NCBI GenBank assembly: GCA_021847795.1
Contig: JAJZPZ010000005.1
Span: forward strand, 1 to 50,092
Length of the DNA: 50,092 bases
Reading direction: 5' to 3'
DNA from: Nitrospirota bacterium
Lineage (GTDB): Bacteria > Nitrospirota > Thermodesulfovibrionia > Thermodesulfovibrionales > Dissulfurispiraceae
This document shows, one piece after another, positions 25,631 to 34,316 of this stretch (position 1 is the first letter of the stretch; each line of letters opens with the position of its first letter). The notes under the pieces are model-generated. The model was not told the origin of the DNA, did not search any database, and was given only the letters and a program-made list of their open reading frames with translations. The translations under genes were made by a program, and so were the position numbers.

Positions 25631-26671
25631 TATGCTGATCCAGTACCCGCCAGTGTAGTAGGGCTTGGCTGCGATGTTATCAGCGCTTATGCAGTCCGAC
25701 AGGTTTCGATGCCGGGCTTCCCCGAGTTCCAGGGCCACCGCTCATTAAGAAATAGTCACTGGCATTCATTTCCTGGCGGCAACGATGGGTTCTCCCGCTG
25801 TTTCATTAAAGCCCTTATCCCTGACGCTATTGAAGGTAACAAGAGATTTGCTGATATTCACAATAGACGGGTGCTCTTTCCTGCGCTGGATCGGGAGAGC
25901 AATAAAGTGCGTTTAAGACTTTCCGCATCTGTGGTTCGTGTGGAGCAGGAAGGCGTTCCAGAGACAGGAAGGGGCTTGAGTGTCGTTTATCGGAAGGATT
26001 CGAAGCTCTATCGGCTAAAGGCGCGCAGCGTGGTAATGGCCTGCGGCAGTCGTTTGACGAGAAAAGTTGTATCGGGCCTTCCTGCGGCTCATGCTGATGC
26101 CTATACTCATTTCCATGTGTGTCCTATTCTTGTGGCAAACGTTGCGATTACCAACTGGCGTTTCCTTTATCGGCTTGGCTTCACCGCCTGCAAGTGGGCT
26201 GACGGATTTGGATTCGGCTGTAACATCCGTAAGCCGATGTATGTGGGTAATTACCGTCCACCTTTGCATCCTGACAAGCCCACGGTGCTTACCTTCTATG
26301 TTTCCTTTCATCAGCCGGGACTCCCTATCGAGGAGCAAGGAGAAAGAGGGAGAAAAAAGCTGCTGGGGACAAGCTATGCTGAATTCGAATCCCGGATAGT
26401 TGGTCAGATGAAGCAGCTGTTCTCAGAGGCAGGCTTTATTGCAGATAAGGATATCGCCGGTATTATCCTGAACCGCTGGACCTATGCCTATGTAAATCCA
26501 CAGCCGGGTTTCTATTTCAGCAAAGATGGCTTGCCTGTGCCACGGGATATTATCCGCAAACCCTTCGGGCGCATCGCCTTTGCTCATGCCGAGCTTAACG
26601 GGCATCAGCACTGGGTTGCTGCAGTGGATGAAGGCATAAGGGCTTCAAAGCAGGCGCTGGCATCTTTTTGA
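25631..26671 (+). pseudogene. N-terminally truncated flavin-dependent oxidoreductase
   Basis: About 345 readable codons of an NAD(P)/FAD-type oxidoreductase whose intact relatives, from memory, run to roughly 600 residues. Visible parts: GFSRCFIKALIPDAIEG, a beta-rich insertion domain (NKVRLRLSASVV), VVMACGSRL (the second half of the FAD fold) and a C-terminal FGRIAFAHAELNG block that closes the FAD site. The N-terminal Rossmann GxGxxG dinucleotide motif is missing. The frame is open leftward to about 25585 with no ribosome-binding site. I regard it as a fragment left by a deletion next to the efflux promoter; ATG 25709 is the first start codon. Confidence 0.7.
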
Positions 26672-26678
26672 AAAACTG

Positions 26679-26707
26679 TTGTCAAACGACAGGGGAGATG
26701 TTGTAAT
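26679..26707 (+). promoter_or_regulatory. Possible promoter of His-rich gene
   Basis: TTGTCA (26679-26684), 17-base spacer, TGTAAT (26702-26707), eight bases before ATG 26716. It would give an almost leaderless message; there is no Shine-Dalgarno before this ATG. Confidence 0.4.
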
Positions 26708-26715
26708 CTATAAAC

Positions 26716-26943
26716 ATGGCGTTTAAAAATATAAAGTCAGGATTGGTTTTAACAGGCAGCCTCATTTTTCTGATTACCATAACATTTCTTGCGCCGCTGT
26801 ATCACAGTCACAATCATATTGGCAATCATCACCAGGAATACAGCGATGATCATGATTTGCTTCTCGATGGATCAGGCCATAAAGGACTCGATGCAAATCA
26901 TCAACATAACAGTTCGCATCTGCACATCAAGAAGGACATCTAA
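26716..26943 (+). CDS. Short His-rich membrane-anchored or exported protein
   Basis: 75 residues. One N-terminal hydrophobic segment (about 8-28) is followed by a tail dense in His and Asp (HSHNHIGNHH, SDDHD, HKG, HQHN, SHLHIKK), a likely metal-binding arm outside the inner membrane. The frame ends exactly where a truncated spermidine-synthase-like frame begins (TAATG at 26941-26945), so the natural C terminus may have been cut by the same deletion. Fits the metal-resistance setting. Family not named. Confidence 0.65.
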   Translation: MAFKNIKSGLVLTGSLIFLITITFLAPLYHSHNHIGNHHQEYSDDHDLLLDGSGHKGLDANHQHNSSHLHIKKDI

Positions 26944-27440
26944 TGAAGATTCATGTCGAAGACGGAAGGCTCTTCCTCAAAAGGTCAAAGAAAAAATATG
27001 ACTGGATCATCCTCGATGCTTATCAGAATGACTATATCCCCTTTCATCTGACAACCCTTGAATTCCTCAAGGAGGTTAAGAGCAAGCTGAAAGATGGTGG
27101 TATTGTCGTTGCCAATATTACCGCGCCGTTCAGGAATAAGTTCTTCGATTCCATGGTCATGACTTACAAGGAGGCGTTTCCCCATGTCGCCATATTCAAG
27201 GGGAAGAAGTCGGCCAACTTTATCTTTGTTGCTACGGCAGGCAGTAAGATCAAAGACAAGGACAGCGTTGAAGCAAGGGCACGCAAAGTCCAGTCTGCGA
27301 AGAAGTTTGATATCGACCTTGAGGCTTATGCTTCAAGGTATGAACCCTCTGATGGTTATGAGTGGTCAGGCGCAAAGATACTGACTGATGACTTTGCCCC
27401 TGTGAATCTCTATCAGTACCAGAAATCAGGAGCGAAATGA
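26943..27440 (+). pseudogene. C-terminal half of a spermidine-synthase-like protein
   Basis: 165 codons matching the second half of a SpeE-like Rossmann methyltransferase fold: KIHVEDGRLFLKR, then YDWIILDAY (catalytic Asp region), IPFHLTT, the GGIVVANI strand and a C-terminal LTDDFAPVNLYQY that is typical of these proteins. The N-terminal half with the glycine-rich GGGxG nucleotide motif is missing, so polyamine chemistry is unlikely. The ATG is shared with the stop of the His-rich frame. It may be a relic of the pair with the membrane half downstream. Confidence 0.7.
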
Positions 27441-27452
27441 GGAGGCAATATA

Positions 27453-28076
27453 ATGATTAAGTTTGTCGTTTTCATCTGCGGGGCGATAGTCATGTCATTC
27501 GAGATTCTTGGCAGCCGGGTGCTTGCTCCGAACTTCGGCAGCTCAGTATTCGTCTGGGGCAGCCTGATAAGCGTCTTTCTCGCAGGGCTCTCTGCCGGAT
27601 ATTATCTGGGCGGAAGACTGGCCGATATTAATCCGTCTTACCGGGAACTGAGTCTGATAATTATCGCTCCGGGACTTCTCTTCCTGACGTTCCCCTTATA
27701 CAGTGCTCCGATCTCGGACCGGATATTTATGAAGGATCTCGGTGTTCGGTTGAGTCCCCTGGTTGCTTCCTCGGTCCTCTTTCTGGTCCCCTCTGTATTC
27801 CTCGGCATTGTCAGCCCCTATACGGCGAAACTCATGATCTGCAGCCTGCATACATCCGGCAAGACTATTGGGACGCTCTATGCACTTTCGACCTTCGGAA
27901 GCATCATCGGAACTCTTATAGCCTCGTTCTATCTGATCACGCTGGCAGGGACGAATGCGCTAATCATGGGCCAGGGAGTTCTGCTTATCGCCTTGGCGAT
28001 CCCGCTTTATTTCATGAATTTGAGCTGCACCATAGAACAGCCCGGCCCAACCGGTGGGATGGACAATACAAAGTGA
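27453..28076 (+). CDS. Membrane domain of a fused MFS/spermidine-synthase-type system
   Basis: A 207-residue membrane protein with about six hydrophobic helices (about 3-25, 34-55, 68-85, 103-125, 139-165, 168-190). The FEILGSRVLAPNFGSSVFVWGSLI opening and GYYLGGRLAD loop match the membrane half of the fused spermidine synthase/MFS-like family; here it is a separate gene behind the soluble half. GAGG lies about nine bases before ATG 27453. Its stop overlaps the CDF start by four bases. Transported substrate unknown. Confidence 0.75.
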   Translation: MIKFVVFICGAIVMSFEILGSRVLAPNFGSSVFVWGSLISVFLAGLSAGYYLGGRLADINPSYRELSLIIIAPGLLFLTFPLYSAPISDRIFMKDLGVRLSPLVASSVLFLVPSVFLGIVSPYTAKLMICSLHTSGKTIGTLYALSTFGSIIGTLIASFYLITLAGTNALIMGQGVLLIALAIPLYFMNLSCTIEQPGPTGGMDNTK

Positions 28077-29092
28077 AATTGAGACACGGTGTTAAAAACA
28101 GTAGCCACGATCATTTGCATGATGCCCATGGCCATGTCCACGGCGTCGTCGATCCTGCCGTTTTCACGACAGAGCGGGGCATATGGGCTGTTAAATGGTC
28201 ATTCTGGGGCTTGGCTGTAACCGCTGTTTTCCAAGTCATTATAGCCCTGCTTTCAGGAAGTGTGGCACTCCTTGCCGATACAATCCACAATATCGGGGAT
28301 GCCGCAACCGCGATCCCCTTATGGTTTGCGTTTACACTTGCCAGGAAAAAACCATCACAGCGGTTTACCTACGGTTATGGCCGCGTTGAAGACCTGGCAG
28401 GGGTTGCTATTATTCTTACAATCCTATTCAGCGCTGTAGTGGCTGGTTATCAGTCCATTGTCAGGCTTCTACATCCGCAGAAAGTGGACTATCTATGGAT
28501 GGTTATTATTGCGTCAATAATCGGCTTCCTTGGCAATGAAGCCGTTGCTATCTTCCGCATCAAAGTAGGCAAGGAGATCGGCAGCGCCGCACTGATTGCC
28601 GACGGGCAGCATGCCCGCGTTGACGGATTGACCAGTCTTGCGGTACTCTTCGGCGCCGTCGGTGTCTGGTTAGGGTATCCGTTGGCTGACCCTATTGTCG
28701 GACTCGTAATCACCGCAACCATTCTCCGCATTGTGTGGGAATCCGGCAAGGCGGTATTTACCAGGCTTCTTGACGGTGTTGATCCGGAGGTGATTGATGA
28801 AATCAGACATGCGGCGAACCATACCCCTGGAGTGAAGGATATAACTGAAATCAGGGTCAGGTGGATAGGTCACAGACTCCATGCTGAAGTGAACATAGCC
28901 GTAACCCCTGAGCTTTCCGTTGAACGGGGTCATGAAATTGCGATGGAAGTGCGTCATCAACTCCTGCATCACCTGCGCTATCTGTCCAATGTTACGATTC
29001 ACGTTGATACATTAAACGCTTCAGGAGAACATCATCATGGTATCCCTGAACATGCTCACGGCGATTTGCCACCCCATGCGCATTGGCCATAA
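28073..29092 (+). CDS. Cation diffusion facilitator (CDF) metal transporter
   Basis: A 339-residue proton/metal antiporter exporting divalent cations. His-rich N terminus (HDHLHDAHGHVHG), six helices (about 45-250), cytoplasmic C-terminal dimer domain (about 255-320) and a His-rich end (EHHHGIPEHAHG). Metal-site residues: ADTIHNIGD in TM2 and ADGQHARVDG in TM5. The His in the TM2 site favours zinc-type transport over the all-Asp form of iron/cadmium-tolerant members (inference). GTG start at 28073, in a four-base overlap with the upstream gene, so translation is coupled. Confidence 0.93.
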   Translation: MKLRHGVKNSSHDHLHDAHGHVHGVVDPAVFTTERGIWAVKWSFWGLAVTAVFQVIIALLSGSVALLADTIHNIGDAATAIPLWFAFTLARKKPSQRFTYGYGRVEDLAGVAIILTILFSAVVAGYQSIVRLLHPQKVDYLWMVIIASIIGFLGNEAVAIFRIKVGKEIGSAALIADGQHARVDGLTSLAVLFGAVGVWLGYPLADPIVGLVITATILRIVWESGKAVFTRLLDGVDPEVIDEIRHAANHTPGVKDITEIRVRWIGHRLHAEVNIAVTPELSVERGHEIAMEVRHQLLHHLRYLSNVTIHVDTLNASGEHHHGIPEHAHGDLPPHAHWP

Positions 29093-29183
29093 GAAATAAA
29101 ATAAGTCAGCGTCAGCTATGAGGACGACGGCAGAGCGTATCTGATAAACGGGAGCCCGGGCGAATAGGAGGCGAGGGACAAAA

Positions 29184-29359
29184 GGGGTCAGGTCTTGAAA
29201 TATAAGTTCACGCTGGGAGTTACATAACGGTCATAGTGCGACCCCTCAGGATAGAGTACGAAGGGGCGGTGTATCAAGTCACTCCACGGGGCAATGCACG
29301 GAAGAAAATAGTACGTGATGATGGGAGCAGAAGAAACTGATATATCAAGACCTGACCCC
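29184..29359. mobile_element. REP-like element holding a dead Y1 transposase start
   Basis: Perfect 15-base inverted repeats, GGGGTCAGGTCTTGA (29184-29198) and its complement at 29345-29359, each continued by ATAT-rich bases. Between them is the first ~34 codons of a REP-associated tyrosine transposase. It looks like a mobile repeat formed when the transposase body was lost. It closes the right side of the metal-resistance segment. Confidence 0.75.
29236..29340 (+). pseudogene. N-terminal remnant of REP-associated Y1 transposase (RAYT)
   Basis: 34 codons from a GTG start: RPLRIEYEGAVYQVTPRGN then ARKKIVRDDG, an unmistakable match to the start of the Y1_Tnp/TnpA_REP family (RPLRIEY-GA-YHVT-RGN). 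A stop follows, and the HUH motif and catalytic Tyr are absent, so it cannot act. Confidence 0.85.
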
Positions 29360-29382
29360 ATGATATGCACAGGGAAGGTTTC

Positions 29383-30273
29383 ATGAGCATGATAAACAGG
29401 CCGCGTTTTATCTTATTTGCCGTCATTTTCTTTTGTTGCCTGGGAGCCGGACTTGTTCGCGCTGCCGAGACCCCTGCCGCAGGCGACAAGGACCTGCTCG
29501 ATGCCTATAAGAGGATCGAGGCAAAACTGGCAAAAAGCTCTTTTGGAATCCCCCTTTACCTGGAGTCCTCTGAAGGCAGCAAAACCATACGTGTCGATAC
29601 ATACAGCGTCGTCGGGCACCCCTTTGCCGGGATGCGTGATGTGTTGCTGTCACCGGCCAACTGGTGCGATATAGCCTCGCTCCACCTCAACGTAAAGGCC
29701 TGCACCTGCAAAAACCTGAACGGGAACCGGCAATTGACGCTCTACCACGGCAGGAAATTCTACCAGGCCCAGGAAGACGCTTACCCGGTCATCTATCATT
29801 ACCGGGTCAATGCCCTGGACTCCGGACATCTCGGGGTATCCCTTGCAGCAGACCAAGGTCCCCTGTCCGTCAAGGACCTCCGGTTAAACCTTGAAGCAAT
29901 CCCTCTCGATGACAACAGGACATTCATTCATCTGAGTTGCTCCTGCAGTTACGGTTTTTTCACAGAGCTTGCTCTTAAGAGCTACTTCGCCACTCTCGGG
30001 AGGAACAAGGTGGGCTTCAGCGTTGTTGGAACCGACAGCAAGGGGAACCCCGAATACGTGGGCAGTCTCCAGGGCGCCATTGAGCGCACTGCAGTCCGCT
30101 ACTACCTCGCAGTGCTCTCCTACATGGACAGCCTCCGCTTCCCTGAAGAGCAGCGTTTTGAGCAGCGCATCAGCCGGTGGTATGACCTGACCAGCCAGTT
30201 CCCCAAACAGCTCTTTGAGATGAAAAAAGAGAGCTACCTGGAGATGAAAAGGCAGGAGCACAAAAACAATTAA
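29383..30273 (+). CDS. Exported hypothetical protein, possibly START-like
   Basis: A 296-residue protein with a signal peptide (about 1-28, cut near VRA-AE). The mature part contains a domain (about 70-235) with the rhythm of SRPBCC/START folds: GHPFAGMRDVLLSPANWCDIASLHLNVKAC, a GRKFYQA strand, YHYRV and a long last helix (VRYYLAVLSYMDSLRF). Cysteines CDIA, ACTC and CSCSY may form disulfides. Related unnamed proteins occur in deltaproteobacteria as far as I recall. ATG 29383 follows AAGG at suitable distance. Function unknown. Confidence 0.7.
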   Translation: MSMINRPRFILFAVIFFCCLGAGLVRAAETPAAGDKDLLDAYKRIEAKLAKSSFGIPLYLESSEGSKTIRVDTYSVVGHPFAGMRDVLLSPANWCDIASLHLNVKACTCKNLNGNRQLTLYHGRKFYQAQEDAYPVIYHYRVNALDSGHLGVSLAADQGPLSVKDLRLNLEAIPLDDNRTFIHLSCSCSYGFFTELALKSYFATLGRNKVGFSVVGTDSKGNPEYVGSLQGAIERTAVRYYLAVLSYMDSLRFPEEQRFEQRISRWYDLTSQFPKQLFEMKKESYLEMKRQEHKNN

Positions 30274-30301
30274 CATTTACGGGAATTGCAAAGCCCTCCT
30301 C

Positions 30302-30331
30302 TTGCGCTGAGGTTATCCTTTCCCCTACAAT
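30302..30331 (+). promoter_or_regulatory. Promoter placing mtnP start near +1
   Basis: TTGCGC (30302-30307), 18-base spacer, TACAAT (30326-30331), six bases to ATG 30338. No Shine-Dalgarno precedes the gene. Suggests a leaderless message. Confidence 0.5.
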
Positions 30332-30337
30332 AACCGG

Positions 30338-31132
30338 ATGATCGGCCAAAAGATCGGGTTAATAGGCGGCAGCGGGCTTTATGAAATCGAGGGGTTTGAG
30401 ATAACCAGGGAGGTTGCGGTGTCCACCCCCTTTGGGGAACCCTCAGCAGCCTACAAGATAGGGGAACTCGGCGGAAGTGAGATAGCTTTCCTGTCACGCC
30501 ACGGAATACCACACAGCATCCCGCCGCACAAGGTGAATTACCGGGCAAACCTCTGGGGGCTCAAGTCCCTTGGAGTCGAACGCATAATATCCGTAAGCGC
30601 TGTAGGGGGAATAGCCGTGGAGATGAACCCCGGCGCCATCGTTATTCTCGACCAGATCATCGATATGACCTTCGGGGCGCGGCTGTCCACGTTTTATGAC
30701 CAGGACAAGGTCACTCACGTGGACTTCACCTATCCCTATTGCAACGATATGAGGGGCCCGGCTGTCAAAGCCGCCAGGGACATCGGCTTGTCTGCGAGAG
30801 AATCCGGCGCCTATATCTGTGTCAACGGCCCGAGGCTCGAAACCGCGCGGGAAATTCAATTTTTCTCCATGATCGGCGCTGATGTGGTCGGCATGACGGC
30901 AATGCCCGAAGCAGCACTCGCGCGGGAGCTTGAAATGTGTCTCCTGGGAATCTCGGTAGTGACCAATTACGCTGCGGGGATATCCGGAACAAAGCTGACC
31001 ACCACCGAAGTTGTCGAAACAATGAAGGGCTCTGTCGAAAAGATAAAATCCCTGCTCAAAGCCGTAATTCCCCACCTCCCCCCGGTGCGCGCCTGCGCAT
31101 GCAAGCATGCACTGAAAGACGCTGAACTGTAA
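30338..31132 (+). CDS. mtnP: S-methyl-5'-thioadenosine/thioinosine phosphorylase
   Basis: A 264-residue trimeric-type nucleoside phosphorylase of the MTAP family, which splits methylthioadenosine (or methylthioinosine) with phosphate to free base and methylthioribose-1-phosphate in methionine salvage. Motifs: IGLIGGSGLY (phosphate loop), RHGIPHSIPPHKVNYRAN, VSAVGG, VNGPRLET, and GMTAMPEAALARELEM. The MTAMPEAALARE form resembles bacterial methylthioinosine phosphorylases more than human-type MTAP, so substrate is left open. C-terminal Cys-rich end (ACACKH). Followed by yebC with its own promoter. Confidence 0.92.
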   Translation: MIGQKIGLIGGSGLYEIEGFEITREVAVSTPFGEPSAAYKIGELGGSEIAFLSRHGIPHSIPPHKVNYRANLWGLKSLGVERIISVSAVGGIAVEMNPGAIVILDQIIDMTFGARLSTFYDQDKVTHVDFTYPYCNDMRGPAVKAARDIGLSARESGAYICVNGPRLETAREIQFFSMIGADVVGMTAMPEAALARELEMCLLGISVVTNYAAGISGTKLTTTEVVETMKGSVEKIKSLLKAVIPHLPPVRACACKHALKDAEL

Positions 31133-31212
31133 TAAGGCCGGTCTGAAGCCCGAACTGCCTGTGATATTGCCGGAAAACAGCGCATCCCGAACGTCCGCCC
31201 CCCCTCAAATCC

Positions 31213-31242
31213 TTGACAGTATTGGTACAATCCTATTATCAT
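31213..31242 (+). promoter_or_regulatory. Promoter of yebC
   Basis: TTGACA (31213-31218) with TATTAT (15-base spacer) or TATCAT at 31237-31242 (18-base spacer). About 85 bases of leader follow before the yebC start. Confidence 0.6.
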
Positions 31243-31326
31243 ATAGGGTAGACGGCATACCAATTTGCATTGTGTATCAGCAGTCCACGGCTCATTTCAT
31301 ATTGGTCATTAAGGGGGGGAGCTTAT

Positions 31327-32079
31327 ATGTCAGGGCATTCCAAATGGTCTCAGATAAAACATAAAAAAGCCCACACCGATGCAAAGCGGGGCAAGGCTTT
31401 TACAAAAATCGTCAAAGAGATTTCCGTTGCAGCGCGGGTCGGAGGCGGTGACCCCGGCGGCAATCCCAGGCTGAGACTCGCAATAGAGAAAGCCAAAGAA
31501 GCAAACATGCCCTCCGATAATGTAAAAAAAGCCATTATGAAAGGCACCGGGGAATTGCCGGGCACGACCTATGAAGAAAGCGTTTACGAGGGATACGGGC
31601 CGGGCGGGGCAGCCATCCTCATAGAAGTCCTCACTGACAATAAAAACAGGACCGTCTCGGAAATCAGGCATATCCTCTCCAAAAACGGCGGGAACCTCGG
31701 CGAAGCGGGTTGCGTCTCATGGATGTTCGAGCAAAGGGGATATATCCTCGTCGAAAAATCGAAGGCCGATGAAGATACCCTTATGTCCCTTGTCCTTGAT
31801 GCAGGGGCGGAGGACATGAAGAACGACCCCAAAGAGGATAATTACGAGATCATCACTTTACCGGACAACCTTGAGGCCGTAAAAGAGGCCATTGCAAAAG
31901 GAGGCATACCTGTCTCACTGTCCGAGACTACAATGCTCCCCAGGAGCTATGTGCCGCTCGAAGGCAGCGCCTCGGACCAGATGATCCGGCTGATCGATGC
32001 CCTTGAGGACAACGACGATGTCCAGAACGTATACAGCAATTTCGATATATCGGACGAATCGGTCGCATTAAAAGATTAG
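31327..32079 (+). CDS. yebC: YebC/PmpR family protein
   Basis: A 250-residue cytoplasmic protein of the YebC/PmpR (TACO1) family. Starts [23 protein letters not shown] and has the [10 protein letters not shown] and [11 protein letters not shown] blocks of domain 1, then the two alpha/beta domains with [11 protein letters not shown] and FEQRGYI. These proteins are described as transcription regulators and, more recently, as factors helping ribosomes through proline-rich stretches. The start is fixed by family identity at 31327, behind a GGGGGGAG run. Leads into the DUF502-glmU-glmS run. Confidence 0.95.
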   Translation: MSGHSKWSQIKHKKAHTDAKRGKAFTKIVKEISVAARVGGGDPGGNPRLRLAIEKAKEANMPSDNVKKAIMKGTGELPGTTYEESVYEGYGPGGAAILIEVLTDNKNRTVSEIRHILSKNGGNLGEAGCVSWMFEQRGYILVEKSKADEDTLMSLVLDAGAEDMKNDPKEDNYEIITLPDNLEAVKEAIAKGGIPVSLSETTMLPRSYVPLEGSASDQMIRLIDALEDNDDVQNVYSNFDISDESVALKD

Positions 32080-32196
32080 AGACAACAGGTGAGGGGTACG
32101 GGAATTAAGCAGTAAACCGGCAAACTATTCTCAGCTTGTAACAACTCAGGGGACCTGCACTCCCTATTTTCCGCTTCCAGCTTATTAAGGAGCCAT

Positions 32197-32859
32197 ATGG
32201 GTGAATCCATACGTATTACCTTTAAGAGAAAATTCCTTGCAGGGCTGATAATCACCATTCCCATCGTCTTTACGGTCCTGGTCCTTTTCAGCTTATTCAG
32301 ATTCGTCGACGGCATCCTGAGCCCTTTTTTCGATATGCTCCTGAACAGGCACATTTCAGGCCTGGGCTTTATCACGGCTATAGCGTTTGTCTTTCTGGTA
32401 GGCATCATCTCGACAAACGTATTCGGCAAGAAAATGCTGGGGTTCATGGAAAAGATCTTTCTGCACATCCCCGTATTCAAAAGCATATACACCGCCATAA
32501 AACAGCTGGTCGACGCCTTCTCGCCTGAGAACAACACGTCCTTCAAAAAATTCGTAATCGTCGAATATCCGCGCGCAGGGGCCTATGCGTTCGGCTTCCT
32601 GACAAAGGAATGCGTGGTGCAGTCCGACGGCCGTGAGCTGTGCTTCAAGGCCATATACATACCGACAAACAACCTGTATCTCGGGGAAGTCGTTCTACTC
32701 CATGATGCAAGCATCATTTACACCGACATCCCGATAGAGGACGGCATCAAAATAATCCTCTCGGGCGGAATAGCCGCCCCTTCGAAAATACTGGAATCCC
32801 GCGAATCTCTTAAGAACACTACACCCATTACATTACTGAACACGGAAAGGAGTTCCTAG
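32197..32859 (+). CDS. DUF502 family membrane protein
   Basis: A 220-residue inner-membrane protein. Two hydrophobic helices (about 14-38 and 52-75), then the DUF502 signature block (HIPVFKSIYTAIKQLVDAF, about 88-107) and a soluble domain with FVIVEYPRAGAYAFGFLT and YIPTNNLYLGEVVLL. Function unknown in the family. Gap of one base to the GTG of glmU, so co-translated. AAGGAG lies before ATG 32197. Confidence 0.9.
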   Translation: MGESIRITFKRKFLAGLIITIPIVFTVLVLFSLFRFVDGILSPFFDMLLNRHISGLGFITAIAFVFLVGIISTNVFGKKMLGFMEKIFLHIPVFKSIYTAIKQLVDAFSPENNTSFKKFVIVEYPRAGAYAFGFLTKECVVQSDGRELCFKAIYIPTNNLYLGEVVLLHDASIIYTDIPIEDGIKIILSGGIAAPSKILESRESLKNTTPITLLNTERSS

Positions 32860-32860
32860 C

Positions 32861-34270
32861 GTGAATCTGGCAACAGTTGTCCTTGCAGCAGGTCTCGGGA
32901 CGCGCATGAAATCCGCGCTTCCTAAAGTCCTCCATAACGTAAACGGGAAGCCTATGGTACAGCACGTCATCGATTCCCTGAAGCAGTTGCGATCAGGAAA
33001 CAATATCGTGGTAATCGGCCCGTCCGGCAGCGGAGTGAAGGACGCCCTTGCCGGGTACCCCGTTGCCTTTGCCCTGCAAAAAGAGCCGAAAGGAACAGGA
33101 GACGCACTCAAGGCGGCTGCACGGCAACTGAAGGGCTTCAGCGGGACACTTCTCATCCTGAGCGGGGACACACCGCTCATCAGCGCCGCAACACTCAGGA
33201 ACCTCCTCAGGCTCCATGCGAAAAACAGGGAAGATGTCTCGATTATATCCTTTATTGCCGAGGGTCCCCATTCCTACGGCAGGATCATCAGGGAAGGGGC
33301 AAAGGTCAAAGCCGTTGTAGAGGCTGGAGACGCCGATGAGTCGCAAAAGAAAATCAATGAAGTAAACAGCGGCATCTATGCCCTTGAATCCCGTGTGCTG
33401 GCTCTCCTGGGAGAAATAAGGGTCAACAAGGCAAAAGGGGAATACTATCTCACCGACATTATCGGGATAGCGGTGCGGAAGGGCCTCCGGATAGGCGCGC
33501 ACATCCTCGGTAACGAAACAGAGCTTACCGGCATAAATACACGCGAGGATTTGTGCAGGGCCGCCCATTACAACAGGGAGAAGATCATCTCTAAGTGGAT
33601 GGAAAGCGGCGTTTCCTTCATGGACAGGTCATCCGTCTTTATTCACCCCGACGCAAAAATCGGCAGCGATACGGTCATTTATCCCAACGTCCACATAGAA
33701 GGCGGGACGATCATCGGCAAAGGCTGCGTACTCTACCCGAACACAAGGATCGTCGACAGCGCCATCGGGGACCATGCGGTTATAAAGGATTCCACGCTCA
33801 TAGAGTCGTCGGTCGTCAAGCATAGGGCGGCAGTGGGCCCTTTTGCACATGTCAGACCCGGATCCGTAATCGGCGCTTCCGCCAAAATAGGGAACTTCGT
33901 CGAGGTAAAGAAATCCGTAATAGGCGCCGGGACCAAGGCATCCCATCTCAGCTATCTCGGCGATGCCGAAATAGGGGAGAACGTGAACATCGGGGCAGGA
34001 ACAATAACCTGCAATTACGACGGCAAGGAAAAGCACAGGACCCTCATAGGGGCCGATGTATTTATCGGAAGCGACACCCAGATCGTGGCGCCGGTAAAAA
34101 TCGGGAAAGGGGCATATGTAGGCGCAGGCTCAACAATTACCAAAGACGTCCCACCCCTTGCGCTCGCACTGAGCAGGACCGTGCAGAGACACATCGAAAA
34201 TTGGGCGCTGAGGAAACAATCACAAGCAACAAGCAAAAAATCGCGGGTTAAAGAAAAAAAACTACCATAA
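32861..34270 (+). CDS. glmU: Bifunctional UDP-GlcNAc pyrophosphorylase / GlcN-1-P acetyltransferase
   Basis: A 469-residue cytoplasmic enzyme making UDP-GlcNAc from glucosamine-1-phosphate, acetyl-CoA and UTP. N-terminal uridyltransferase (about 1-230) with LAAGLGTRMKSALPK; C-terminal left-handed beta-helix (about 250-445) with hexapeptide repeats and the acetyl-CoA region (NYDGKEKHRTLIG). GTG start after AAAGGAG. The last ~20 residues (from KQSQATSKK) are Lys/Ser/Gln-rich and coincide with the left arm of a heptad repeat element, so the natural end has probably been replaced. Followed by glmS in the same pathway. Confidence 0.96.
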   Translation: MNLATVVLAAGLGTRMKSALPKVLHNVNGKPMVQHVIDSLKQLRSGNNIVVIGPSGSGVKDALAGYPVAFALQKEPKGTGDALKAAARQLKGFSGTLLILSGDTPLISAATLRNLLRLHAKNREDVSIISFIAEGPHSYGRIIREGAKVKAVVEAGDADESQKKINEVNSGIYALESRVLALLGEIRVNKAKGEYYLTDIIGIAVRKGLRIGAHILGNETELTGINTREDLCRAAHYNREKIISKWMESGVSFMDRSSVFIHPDAKIGSDTVIYPNVHIEGGTIIGKGCVLYPNTRIVDSAIGDHAVIKDSTLIESSVVKHRAAVGPFAHVRPGSVIGASAKIGNFVEVKKSVIGAGTKASHLSYLGDAEIGENVNIGAGTITCNYDGKEKHRTLIGADVFIGSDTQIVAPVKIGKGAYVGAGSTITKDVPPLALALSRTVQRHIENWALRKQSQATSKKSRVKEKKLP

Positions 34271-34316
34271 AAAGGAGGACCTGAGTGACTCGTTGCTTGT
34301 CACTCGTTACTGACTA
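34215..34316. repeat. Heptad-phased inverted element spanning the glmU end and glmS leader
   Basis: The left arm in glmU reads AATCACA AGCAACA AGCAAAA. The right arm after the stop (34282-34316) reads TGAGTGA CTCGTTG CTTGTCA CTCGTTA CTGACTA, words of seven in phase and roughly complementary to the left arm. The AAAGGAGG site (34271-34278) is thereby left about 37 bases before the glmS ATG. Confidence 0.6.

Noticed and set aside
29107-29166. Short coding-looking stretch (VSVSYEDDGRAYLINGSPGE) before the RAYT remnant
   Set aside because: Only 20 codons with no start and no recognised family; might be the tail of another lost gene but cannot be supported.
34271-34316. glmS ribozyme or amino-sugar riboswitch before glmS
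   Set aside because: The spacer is only 45 bases and is explained by heptad repeats; no ribozyme core is present.
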